This document shows positions 9,136 to 16,613 of a stretch of 64,000 bases of DNA, piece after piece. This stretch comes from Roseiarcus sp963730555 (GTDB lineage: Bacteria > Pseudomonadota > Alphaproteobacteria > Rhizobiales > Beijerinckiaceae): the NCBI GenBank assembly GCA_963730555.1, contig CAVSSS010000013.1, forward strand, positions 558,001-622,000, given 5' to 3'. How positions within the stretch are numbered: position 1 is the first letter of the stretch; every line of letters begins with the position of its first letter. Position numbers and translations under genes: made by a program. The notes under the pieces are model-generated. The model saw nothing but the letters and a program-made list of their open reading frames with translations, was not told the DNA's origin and did no database searches.

Positions 9136-9213
9136 GTCCTCATCTGACGGGATTGATTCCGAGTCTCTTCTGAGTTGTCATGCAAAACGGGTGGCAGTTG
9201 TAACGGGTCGATA

Positions 9214-10149
9214 ATGCGCCGGGAGACGCTTCTAGAGGTCCTGAACACAGAAGCGCGCTCATTGAGTTCGCCGACGATCACGGATCGGATGCTGAGGGAC
9301 TGGATCGTTGAAAACCTCTTTCCCGGGCCAACAGAGAGGGGGCTTGGACGGGGATTGGGCTCGGAAAGGCGTTATAGCTCCGCCGCTCTGGCGGCCGCCC
9401 TCGAAGTCGTAAGGCTCAAGGCATCAGGCACGCGGCGAAACGCCGTACTTCGCCTACGCCTTTGGCTGCTCGATTTTAATGTCCCGATGGATCGAATCAC
9501 CGAGGACCTGAGGTCAGAGTTCGACCGACTTTTGCGCAGAGGTTTCTTCCGCAATCCGTTTCGCTACGACGCGCACTTCGACGAAGAGTATTCCGAACGC
9601 GAGATTCAAGCGGAACTGCAAAGGGCGGGTTCAATCGACCCGGACTTGGCGGCCGCGGGGCTCGTGCCGCCCTCCGACGACCTGCTAAACGTTGCTTCAG
9701 AATTGGTTTGGGGCTCAGAAGGCCCTACGCAGCTCCTGGCGTCGTTAGAAACGCATGTTTCGCCGTTCGCCTCTGAAAAGGGTCGGGAGGTTCTGTCAGA
9801 ATTTCTGCGCGGGCTCGAACCCTACGTTGCCACGGCAGGGCTGTTCGGGAACCCGGATGAAATCGAGAAAAGTGGATTGGAAGCTCTTGCGACGATAGGT
9901 GAAGGCGACCTTCTGAAAGGGCGCCGGTTTTATCAGTTCGTACTCGCGATGGCCGATTGCGGGGCGCGGGGCGGCGAGTTCCTTCCGCCGGAGGTGGATC
10001 CTGCACTAAGCACGGCCCTTTCTAAGATCGCTCGGACGCTCAACGATTCCGACGAATGGTGCGTGGCAGGGTTGGCGGTTTGCTCGATTGCGGCGAGACG
10101 CGTTGGTGGCGCTGGCAACCAGAGTTCGACGCCTACGACACGAAGGTAA
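9214..10149 (+). CDS. MerR-like DNA-binding protein, hypothetical
   Basis: 311 residues from the ATG at 9214; the upstream in-frame ATG at 9175 is less likely because it enters the divergent promoter. Residues 20-65 resemble a MerR-type winged helix: a recognition stretch (TITDRMLRDWIVENLFPG), a Gly/Arg-rich wing with RRYS, then ALAAALEVVRLKASGTRR. The remainder is helical, with no domain I recognise. It is transcribed away from the basic protein-polB genes and may regulate them. It is the last gene before the right candidate end of the cas1-polB island. Confidence 0.6.
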   Translation: MRRETLLEVLNTEARSLSSPTITDRMLRDWIVENLFPGPTERGLGRGLGSERRYSSAALAAALEVVRLKASGTRRNAVLRLRLWLLDFNVPMDRITEDLRSEFDRLLRRGFFRNPFRYDAHFDEEYSEREIQAELQRAGSIDPDLAAAGLVPPSDDLLNVASELVWGSEGPTQLLASLETHVSPFASEKGREVLSEFLRGLEPYVATAGLFGNPDEIEKSGLEALATIGEGDLLKGRRFYQFVLAMADCGARGGEFLPPEVDPALSTALSKIARTLNDSDEWCVAGLAVCSIAARRVGGAGNQSSTPTTRR

Positions 10150-10446
10150 CGATGACCCCGGAGCAATGACTGGATTTAACTTCCGTCAAATGACGGCGCT
10201 CGGACCGTCACGCATCTGCATTTCCATGCCAACCCCAGGCGGGAGGGCGAAGCGGAGAGACCGAGGGGCGGAGTTCATGGCGTCTCCCTCTCGCGAGTGC
10301 TATTGAAACGAGTGGAATCGACCCGAAGCGGAAGTTGCAAACCGGCCCTTCGAGAGCCCTCGACGCGAGACAGGGCGCTGAAATAGCATGCGCGGCTGGA
10401 GTGCACCCAGGTGGGTGGCGGCCGTCGTCCACAGGATTGCAAGCAG
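10150..10446. other. Intergenic region holding a candidate island end and a CRISPR-like motif
   Basis: No gene is supported. The right candidate terminal inverted repeat lies at 10280-10303. The stretch 10279-10309 also looks like a solitary degenerate CRISPR repeat, with a CTCCCTCTCGCGAG stem-like segment and the 3' tail ATTGAAAC. A looser echo (CCCTCGACGCGAG...GCTGAAAT) lies about 65 bp further on. Neither forms an array. Confidence 0.4.
10280..10303 (-). repeat. Candidate right terminal inverted repeat of the cas1-polB island
   Basis: The plus strand reads GCGTCTCCC, TCT, CGCGA, then GTGCTAT. Its reverse complement aligns with 1711-1737. It falls after the MerR-like gene and before the CHAT-protein gene. 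TGGAATC recurs outside both ends (1691-1697 and 10313-10319) but not immediately adjacent, so it is not a clean target duplication. Confidence 0.3.
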
Positions 10447-13047
10447 ATGGCCACTTCTCCCAAGACTGCATCGGGACGGGGAACAAGGGGTGAAGCGACC
10501 CCGCATGGACCGGACATTGAACAGCAAAATGGCGCGCCCGACGCCCTCGCCTCCGCCATGGCGATCTCAGACGATTATAATCGCAGTAACGCGTTGGCCG
10601 CGCTTGCCCCGCGCCTGCCTGAGGCGCTGCTGCCTGACGCACATACCGTAGCCGCGGCGATCTCAGACGAAATTGCTCGTGCTAACGCGTTGGCCGCGCT
10701 CGCGCCGCGCATGCCGGAGACGCTGCCTGAGGCCTTTGCCGCCGCCACGGCGATCTCTGACGATTATGCTCGTGCCCACGCCTTGGCCGCGCTCGCCCCG
10801 CATCTGGCCGGGTCGCTGCAGCTCGACGCCCTCGCCGCCGCCAAGGGGATCTCAGACGACTATACCCGCGCTAACGTCGTCTTGGCCGCGCTCGCCCCGC
10901 ACCTGCCCGAAACGCTTCTGCCTGACGCGCTCGCCGCCGCCACTGCGATCTCACGCGAAATTGCTCGTGCCGACGCGCTTGGCTGGCTTGCCCCGCGCCT
11001 TCCCGAGACGCTGCTGCGCGAAGCCCTCGCCGCTGCTACGGCGATCCAATTCGGAGCTGCCCGCGCCAATGCCTTGATCGCGCTCGCCCCGCGCCTTCCC
11101 GAGACGCTTCTGCCGGACGCCCTCGCCGCCGCCGCGGCGATCTCAGACGGAGCTGCCCGCGCTGACGCCTTGGCCGCGCTCGCGCCGCACCTGCCCGAGC
11201 CGCTGCTGCCTGACGCGCTCGCGGCCGCCAAGGCGATCTCAGACGAACATGATCGCGCCAACGTTTTGGTTGCGCTTGCCCCGTGCCTACCAGAGGCGCT
11301 GCTACTCGACGCCCTCGCCGCCGCCAAAGCGATCTCAGACGAACATGATCGCGCCAAGGCCTTAGCCGGGCTTGCCCCCCGCCTACCCGAGCCGTTGCTG
11401 CCGGAGGCCTTCGCCGCCGCCGAGGCGATTTCAGGCGAACATGATCGCGCCGAGGCCTTAGCCGGGCTCGCCCCGTACTTGCCCGAGCCCGCACTGCGCG
11501 AAGGCCTTGCCGCCGCCAAGGCGATCATGGACGAAAGTGCTCGTGCCAGGGCTTTGGTCGCGCTCGCCCCGCGCCTGCCCGAGACGCTGCCTGAAGCCTT
11601 AGCCGTCGCCGTGGCTATCTCCGACGGCTATCACGACTATGATCGCGCCGCGGCCTTGGCAGGGCTCGCCCCGTACTTGCCCGAGTCGCTGCTGCCTGAC
11701 GCGCTCGCCGCCGCCATGGCTATCTCTAGCGATTATGATCGTGCCCAGGCTTTGGTCGCGCTCTACCCGCGCCTGCCCGAGGCGCTGCTGCCTGACGCCC
11801 TCGCCGCTGCCGTGGCTATCTCTAGAGGCTATGCTCGTGCCCAGGCTTTGGTCGCGCTCGCTCCCCGCCTGCCCGAGGCGCTGCTGCCAGACGCTCTCGC
11901 CGCCGCCAATGCGATCTCCGACGACAATGATCGGGCTGACGCCCTGGCCGCGCTCGCCCCCCGCCTGCCCGAACTGGGAGAGGTACACCCAGTCAGTCAG
12001 ACCGGGCCGCAAGGGACGATCAGACTGCGGAGGTCGGGTCCTCCCGACGACAAGCCGTTCGGCATCACTCTGGCCTTTTCAGGCAAACCCGATGACTTGA
12101 AAGCCGAGCGTGATTTCTCTTTAGCGTTCTCAGAGTTGGCCAAGGCGCTCTCTGTTGAGTACTTAAGTGGAGGCACTTATCAAAAGAGTACAGCTGGCTA
12201 TTATTTTGGACACATAGTTGCGTTTTCTGCCGTTTCTGCCCCGATAGTTGTTCTAATCAATTCAGGTAAGGACATTTTGGTTAAATGGTTGGAACTAAAG
12301 AAGCAGAATATCTATATTTCTTTACCGGGTGGCTGGACACTGCAGGTTAGATCGGTGAAAGAGTTAGGCGAAGTTCTTGGCTATCTAAGGTCTGCGTTTG
12401 TTATGAACGAAATCACTCCAGTGCCTTCGGTCCGCGGAGAGCAAGCCATGGAAACAATTCGAATCTTGTTCGTGTCCGCTAATCCGGCCAGCACGCCCGC
12501 CCTAAGACTGGACGAAGAGGTACACGAAATCGAGGCAAAGATCCGTGCTTCTAAACATCGTGAATCCTTGCAACTCATCACTAAATGGGCGGTTCGTCCA
12601 GATGACCTGCTGCAGTATCTCAACCAACACATGCCGCATGTCGTGCATTTCAGCGGGCATGGCAGTCCGACCGAAGAGATTATCTTGCTCGACTGGGCGG
12701 GTAATCCCAAGCCTGTAAGCAAGGAAGCGCTAACCAGTCTGTTCCACACCCTTAAGGATAACATTCGCGTTGTTCTTCTGAACGCGTGTTTTTCACGACC
12801 GCAAGCAGAGGCAATCACGGAAGAGATCGATTGTGCGATTGGCATGACCCGAGCGATCGGTGATCGTGCCGCCATCACGTTTGCGGCCTCGTTCTACCGA
12901 GCTATAGGGTTTGGACGCTCTGTCAAAGATGCTTTCCAGCAGGGGAGGACTGCGCTATTGTTGGAAGGGATCCCAGAAGAGCATACGCCTGCTTTGATAA
13001 CCCGAGAAAATATAGCCGCCGACTTAATCGTTTTGATTAAATCTTGA
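10447..13047 (+). CDS. CHAT-domain (caspase-like) protein with ~15 tandem 32-residue repeats
   Basis: 866 residues from the ATG at 10447 (an in-frame start 36 bases upstream is possible). Residues about 40-508 are about fifteen copies of a 32-residue helical repeat, consensus ISDDxxRAxALAALAPRLPE then LLPDALAAAxA. The middle (about 530-640) resembles the small effector-associated components seen before bacterial peptidase effectors. The C-terminal 200 residues are a CHAT domain of the caspase clan: His738 in HFSGHG (734-739) and Cys781 in LNACFS form the catalytic dyad. CHAT proteases act in bacterial abortive-infection and peptidase-cascade systems, with attached repeats acting as sensor or scaffold. 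The repeat half is very GC-rich; the last 1 kb is clearly more AT-rich, suggesting a composite or transferred gene. No obvious substrate partner is adjacent. Confidence 0.85.
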   Translation: MATSPKTASGRGTRGEATPHGPDIEQQNGAPDALASAMAISDDYNRSNALAALAPRLPEALLPDAHTVAAAISDEIARANALAALAPRMPETLPEAFAAATAISDDYARAHALAALAPHLAGSLQLDALAAAKGISDDYTRANVVLAALAPHLPETLLPDALAAATAISREIARADALGWLAPRLPETLLREALAAATAIQFGAARANALIALAPRLPETLLPDALAAAAAISDGAARADALAALAPHLPEPLLPDALAAAKAISDEHDRANVLVALAPCLPEALLLDALAAAKAISDEHDRAKALAGLAPRLPEPLLPEAFAAAEAISGEHDRAEALAGLAPYLPEPALREGLAAAKAIMDESARARALVALAPRLPETLPEALAVAVAISDGYHDYDRAAALAGLAPYLPESLLPDALAAAMAISSDYDRAQALVALYPRLPEALLPDALAAAVAISRGYARAQALVALAPRLPEALLPDALAAANAISDDNDRADALAALAPRLPELGEVHPVSQTGPQGTIRLRRSGPPDDKPFGITLAFSGKPDDLKAERDFSLAFSELAKALSVEYLSGGTYQKSTAGYYFGHIVAFSAVSAPIVVLINSGKDILVKWLELKKQNIYISLPGGWTLQVRSVKELGEVLGYLRSAFVMNEITPVPSVRGEQAMETIRILFVSANPASTPALRLDEEVHEIEAKIRASKHRESLQLITKWAVRPDDLLQYLNQHMPHVVHFSGHGSPTEEIILLDWAGNPKPVSKEALTSLFHTLKDNIRVVLLNACFSRPQAEAITEEIDCAIGMTRAIGDRAAITFAASFYRAIGFGRSVKDAFQQGRTALLLEGIPEEHTPALITRENIAADLIVLIKS
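10560..11970 (+). repeat. Tandem ~96-bp coding repeats in the CHAT-protein gene
   Basis: About fifteen consecutive units, mostly 96 bp, each starting near GCGATCTCAGACGA and containing GCGCTCGCCCCG and GCCCTCGCCGCCGCC. Two units are one codon short and one carries extra codons (near 11628). High DNA identity between units implies recent expansion or ongoing homogenisation, so copy number may differ between strains. Confidence 0.85.
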
Positions 13048-13429
13048 TGTGCAGTAAGGCGTAATAGCTGTTACAAGCCGCAGCAACGGGATTGTTGGAT
13101 CGTCACGGGCTTTACGTGCTGGCTGCAGCATCGGCATCTCATTCCCGGCTCCGAGCAGAAAGGGCCCTTTTGTTTTTTAGAAACACGCTTTGCGTCCCGT
13201 ACGCCCCCCTTCCCCCCCGAAATGCCAGCTTTTTTTCCTTGGATTTATTTGGTTTTACTAGGGCTCATTTGGCCCTCACTCGCCGCTCGGTTGTATGTAC
13301 CCAGGCCGGAGCGGCCGGACGGATCCGTTCCCCTCTCCAACGGGAGAGGGTCGGGGTGAGGGTTCGGCGCCGAGCGCTGCTACCCGCATCCGGCGCGCGC
13401 CACCTTCTCCCGGGGGAGAAGGGAGCGCA
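13048..13429. other. Intergenic, with GGGAGAGGG-type repeat elements
   Basis: No gene is supported. 13331-13362 carries CCCTCTCC-AAC-GGGAGAGGG followed by TCGGGGTGAGGG. 13403-13422 carries a second hairpin, CCTTCTCCC with GGGAGAAGG, directly beyond the amidohydrolase stop. These belong to a dispersed repeat also seen near 20.3, 23.95 and 48.7 kb. The second hairpin could serve as a terminator for the amidohydrolase gene. Confidence 0.55.
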
Positions 13430-14596
13430 CTAGGGCGCGAGGGCCGTCTCGACCAACTCGACCCAGTAGCTCATGCCATAGGGCAGGACCTCGTCATTGA
13501 AGTCGTACGAGGGGTGATGGAGCGTGGCGCTGTCGCCGTTGCCGATGAAGATGAAGGCGCCGGGCCGCGCCTCGAGCATGAAGGAGAAATCCTCCGAGCC
13601 CATGGTCGGGGGCGCATCGACATCGACACGCGACTCGCCCGCGACCTTGCGCGCGATGCTGGCCGCAAAGTCGGTCTCAGGGCCATGATTGATGGTCGGC
13701 GGATAGCCGCGCCGGTACTCGACGCGGGCGCTCGCCCCGCTCGCTTCGGCGAGACCGGCGGCGATCTCATGGATTCGCTTTTCGACCGCATCGCGGGTCG
13801 CGGGCTTGAGCGTGCGGACCGTGCCGTTCAACCAGGCCGTTTGCGGGATGATGTTGTTGGCCGTCCCGGCCTCAAAGCGCGTGATCGAGATGACGCTCGA
13901 GTCCAGGGGATCGACATTACGCGACGTGATCGTCTGCAGGGCGGTGACGATCTGCGCGCCCACCAAGACGGGATCGATGCAGAAATGCGGCATCGCTCCA
14001 TGCCCGCCCTTGCCTTCGATCGTGATCGTGATCTCATCCGCCGCCGCCATCAGCGGGCCCTTGCGAAGGCTGAAGCCGCCGACCGGCGAGCCCGGCCAAT
14101 TGTGCATGCCATAGACTTGCTCCACGCCGAATTGGTCCAGGAGCCCGTCGTCGATCATCGCCATCGCGCCCGCGCCACCTTCCTCGGCCGGTTGGAAGAT
14201 GACGATTGCATTGCCTGCAAAATCGCGTGTGTCGGCGAGGCGCCGCGCCGCGCCGAGCAGCATCGCGGTATGGCCGTCATGGCCGCAGGCGTGCATCTTG
14301 CCAGGGGTCTTGGACCGGTAGGGGAGGTTGGTCTCTTCCTCGATCGGCAGCGCGTCCATGTCCGCGCGTAGTCCGATCGAACGCGAGCTCGATCCCTTGG
14401 CGCCGCGGATGACGCCGACGACTCCGGTGCGGCCGATCGCCGTCTTGACCTCGTCGCAGCCAAAGGCGCGAAGGCGCTCAGCGACGAATTTCGCCGTCTC
14501 CTCGACGTCGTACATGACTTCGGGCTTCTGATGCAGTTCTCGGCGCCAGGTTCGAACTTCGGGAACGAGGTCGTTGATGGCGGAGCTGATCGGCAT
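13430..14596 (-). CDS. M20-family amidohydrolase (hippurate/N-acyl-amino-acid hydrolase type)
   Basis: 388 residues, standard for the family. These cytosolic metalloenzymes hydrolyse N-acyl or peptide bonds of amino-acid conjugates. The metal-binding motif ACGHDGHTAMLLGAA is present near 100, with the downstream HNWPGSP and the C-terminal GSEDFSFMLEARPG. Start is the ATG at 14596. It stands alone between the island and metXW. The substrate cannot be told from sequence; annotations in this family vary between hippurate hydrolase and IAA-amino-acid hydrolase. Confidence 0.88.
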   Translation of the reverse strand: MPISSAINDLVPEVRTWRRELHQKPEVMYDVEETAKFVAERLRAFGCDEVKTAIGRTGVVGVIRGAKGSSSRSIGLRADMDALPIEEETNLPYRSKTPGKMHACGHDGHTAMLLGAARRLADTRDFAGNAIVIFQPAEEGGAGAMAMIDDGLLDQFGVEQVYGMHNWPGSPVGGFSLRKGPLMAAADEITITIEGKGGHGAMPHFCIDPVLVGAQIVTALQTITSRNVDPLDSSVISITRFEAGTANNIIPQTAWLNGTVRTLKPATRDAVEKRIHEIAAGLAEASGASARVEYRRGYPPTINHGPETDFAASIARKVAGESRVDVDAPPTMGSEDFSFMLEARPGAFIFIGNGDSATLHHPSYDFNDEVLPYGMSYWVELVETALAP

Positions 14597-14665
14597 CGGA
14601 ACGGGATCCTTGCAAACAGCCCACAGGTTGCCGCCGCGCGCAAGGCGCTGTCAACGCGCGCGCGT

Positions 14666-15295
14666 TCAGCGCTTGCGATGAAGGAGAAAAATCGCCTGAT
14701 CGCCCATGAGATTCCAGGCCCATTGCGAAAAGATTGGGCTGAGCGGCCGCCCATGCAAGTCAAGCGCGACGCTCTTGTCGATCGTTGCGCCAACCTCGCG
14801 CGCCAGCGCGATAAAATCGGCGATGGTGCAGAAATGGATGTTTGGCGTGTCGTACCAGGCATGCGAAAGGTTTTTCGTCACCGGCATGCGGCCAAGGAAC
14901 GCGACCTGGGCCCGGATGCGCCAATGGCCGAAGTTCGGCACCGAAACAATGGCCCGCCGGCCAATGCGCAGCATGTGCTCAAGCACAACGCGAGGTTGGC
15001 GCGTGGCCTGCAACGTCTGCGACAGAATGACATAGTCGAATCCGTCGTCCGGGTAATCGACGAGATCCGCGTCGGCGTCGCCCTGGATCACCGACAGTCC
15101 CTTGGCGACGCAATCGTTTACGCCGTGCTGGGAGATCTCGATGCCCCGCCCGTCGACGTTACGCTCTTCGGCCAGAAGCCGCAGCAATTCCCCGTCGCCG
15201 CAGCCGACGTCGAGAACGCGAGAGCCGGGCGCGACGAGCTCCGCCACGCGCAACAGGTCGACGCGCGCCGGAGCTTGCGTTCGGTCAAGGCTCAA
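14666..15295 (-). CDS. metW: Methionine biosynthesis protein MetW
   Basis: 209 residues, a small class I methyltransferase-fold protein that partners with MetX in homoserine acylation. The AdoMet-type loop VLDVGCGDGELLRLL lies near 28, and the body (NFGHWRIRAQ, YDTPNIHFCT) is typical of MetW. It begins at a TTG whose last two bases form part of the metX stop (TTGA overlap), giving translational coupling. The metX-metW pair is standard in alphaproteobacteria. Confidence 0.95.
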   Translation of the reverse strand: MSLDRTQAPARVDLLRVAELVAPGSRVLDVGCGDGELLRLLAEERNVDGRGIEISQHGVNDCVAKGLSVIQGDADADLVDYPDDGFDYVILSQTLQATRQPRVVLEHMLRIGRRAIVSVPNFGHWRIRAQVAFLGRMPVTKNLSHAWYDTPNIHFCTIADFIALAREVGATIDKSVALDLHGRPLSPIFSQWAWNLMGDQAIFLLHRKR

Positions 15296-16488
15296 TCAAC
15301 GCCCCTGGCGCGGGCCGCCGCCTCGATGAAGCCTCGCGTGGTGTCGATGAGCTCCGGCACGTCGAGGAGAAAAGCGTCATGCCCGCGATCGGTCTCGATC
15401 TCGACGAAGGACACCGAGGCGCCGCCGGCGTTGAGCGCCCGAACGGTCGCTCGCGAGTCGCTCGTGGGAAAGAGCCAGTCGGAGGTGAAGGAGACCACGC
15501 AGAAGCGCGTGCGCGAGCCTTTGAAGGCGCTCGCAAGTGATCCGCCATAGTCCGCGGCAAGGTCGAAATAGTCCATTGCCCGCGTCATATAGAGATAGGA
15601 ATTGGGGTCGAACCGCTCGACGAAGATCGCGCCCTGGTGACGCAGGTAGGATTCAACCTGGAAATCCGCGTCGAAAGAGAAGGTCCGCGCCGAGCGGTCC
15701 TGGAGATTGCGGCCAAACTTGCGATGCAGCGCGCTCTCGGAGAGATAGGTGATATGGGCCGCCATCCGCGCGACGCCGAGGCCTTTGGCCGGCCTGGTGC
15801 CCTCGACGAGATAGCGACCGTGTCGCCAATCGGGGTCTGCCATGATCGCCTGCCGGCCGACTTCGTGAAAGGCGATGTTCTGCGAGGAATGGCGCGCCGC
15901 CGTCGCGATCGGAAGAGCGGCGAAGACGCGATCGGGATAGGTCGCCGCCCATTGCAGGACCTGCATGCCGCCCATCGAACCGCCGGCCACGCAGAGCAGC
16001 GTGTCTATGCCGAGATGGTCGATCAGGAGCGCCTGCGCTCGCACCATGTCTGCGATCGTCACGATCGGAAAATCGAGGCCGTAGGGCTCGTCCGTCTCCG
16101 GATTGACGGACGCGGGGCCCGTCGAGCCCATGCATCCGCCAAGGACATTCGAGCAAATCACGAAAAAGCGGTTCGTATCGAACGGCAGGCCAGGGCCCAC
16201 CATCGTCTCCCACCAGCCTGGTCGGCCGGTGACCGGGTGCCGATTCGCGACGTGCTGGTCGCCGGTCAGAGCGTGGCAAAGGAGAATAGCGTTGGATTTC
16301 GCCGCGTTGAGAACGCCATATGTCTGGTAGGCGACGGTCAGCGGCGCCAACGCAGCCCCCGAATCCATCCGCAGCGGGGAGTTGGAGCTCAAGCGCAGCG
16401 TAAGGCTATCCGGTGAAACGGATTGCGCCACCGCGCCGTTCAGAAGCGCTCCTAGGTCCCCCAACTCTATGGCCTTCCACACATCCAA
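15292..16488 (-). CDS. metX: Homoserine O-acyltransferase MetX
   Basis: About 398 residues, alpha/beta hydrolase fold. It acylates homoserine from acetyl- or succinyl-CoA as the committed step of methionine synthesis. The nucleophile elbow GGSMGGMQVLQWA, the early LTVAYQTYG and C-terminal DRGHDAFLLD with the catalytic His are all visible. No ATG suits the N-terminus; TTG at 16488 (MDVWKAIE) is the best guess, GTG at 16482 an alternative. No good ribosome-binding site precedes either, so the start is uncertain. A perfect palindrome lies directly upstream and may control it. Confidence 0.93.
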   Translation of the reverse strand: MDVWKAIELGDLGALLNGAVAQSVSPDSLTLRLSSNSPLRMDSGAALAPLTVAYQTYGVLNAAKSNAILLCHALTGDQHVANRHPVTGRPGWWETMVGPGLPFDTNRFFVICSNVLGGCMGSTGPASVNPETDEPYGLDFPIVTIADMVRAQALLIDHLGIDTLLCVAGGSMGGMQVLQWAATYPDRVFAALPIATAARHSSQNIAFHEVGRQAIMADPDWRHGRYLVEGTRPAKGLGVARMAAHITYLSESALHRKFGRNLQDRSARTFSFDADFQVESYLRHQGAIFVERFDPNSYLYMTRAMDYFDLAADYGGSLASAFKGSRTRFCVVSFTSDWLFPTSDSRATVRALNAGGASVSFVEIETDRGHDAFLLDVPELIDTTRGFIEAAARARGVD

Positions 16489-16495
16489 TGACGGT

Positions 16496-16523
16496 CGGTC
16501 TGTTCTCTTTGCCGAACAGACCG
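16496..16523. promoter_or_regulatory. Perfect 10-bp palindrome in the metX leader, TetR-operator-like
   Basis: CGGTCTGTTC at 16496-16505 and GAACAGACCG at 16514-16523 are separated by 8 bases. On the metX strand it directly follows a plausible -10 (TATAAC) with TTGCAT 15 bases upstream of it, so a bound repressor would cover the transcription start. The half-site is in the style of TetR-family operators. On RNA the same sequence would form a hairpin just before the start codon. On the plus strand it is followed by a strong AGGAGG at 16534-16539 and an ATG at 16548 that opens no recognisable gene. Confidence 0.5.
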
Positions 16524-16613
16524 TTTGTTATACAGGAGGCGCGCAAGATGCAAGCTCCGCGTCCATCGCGCGGAACGGACTGCGGCGCGAGCCGCGGCTT
16601 TGTCAGGATCCCG

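Noticed and set aside
12448..13047. Separate CHAT gene starting at the internal ATG 12448
   Set aside because: The upstream repeat frame is continuous into it without a stop, so one fused gene is simpler; an internal start is only noted.
16489..16613. SAM-II riboswitch in front of metX
   Set aside because: Apart from a GCTTGCA stretch, the conserved core and the trailing pairing segment are not visible; the palindrome explains the leader better.
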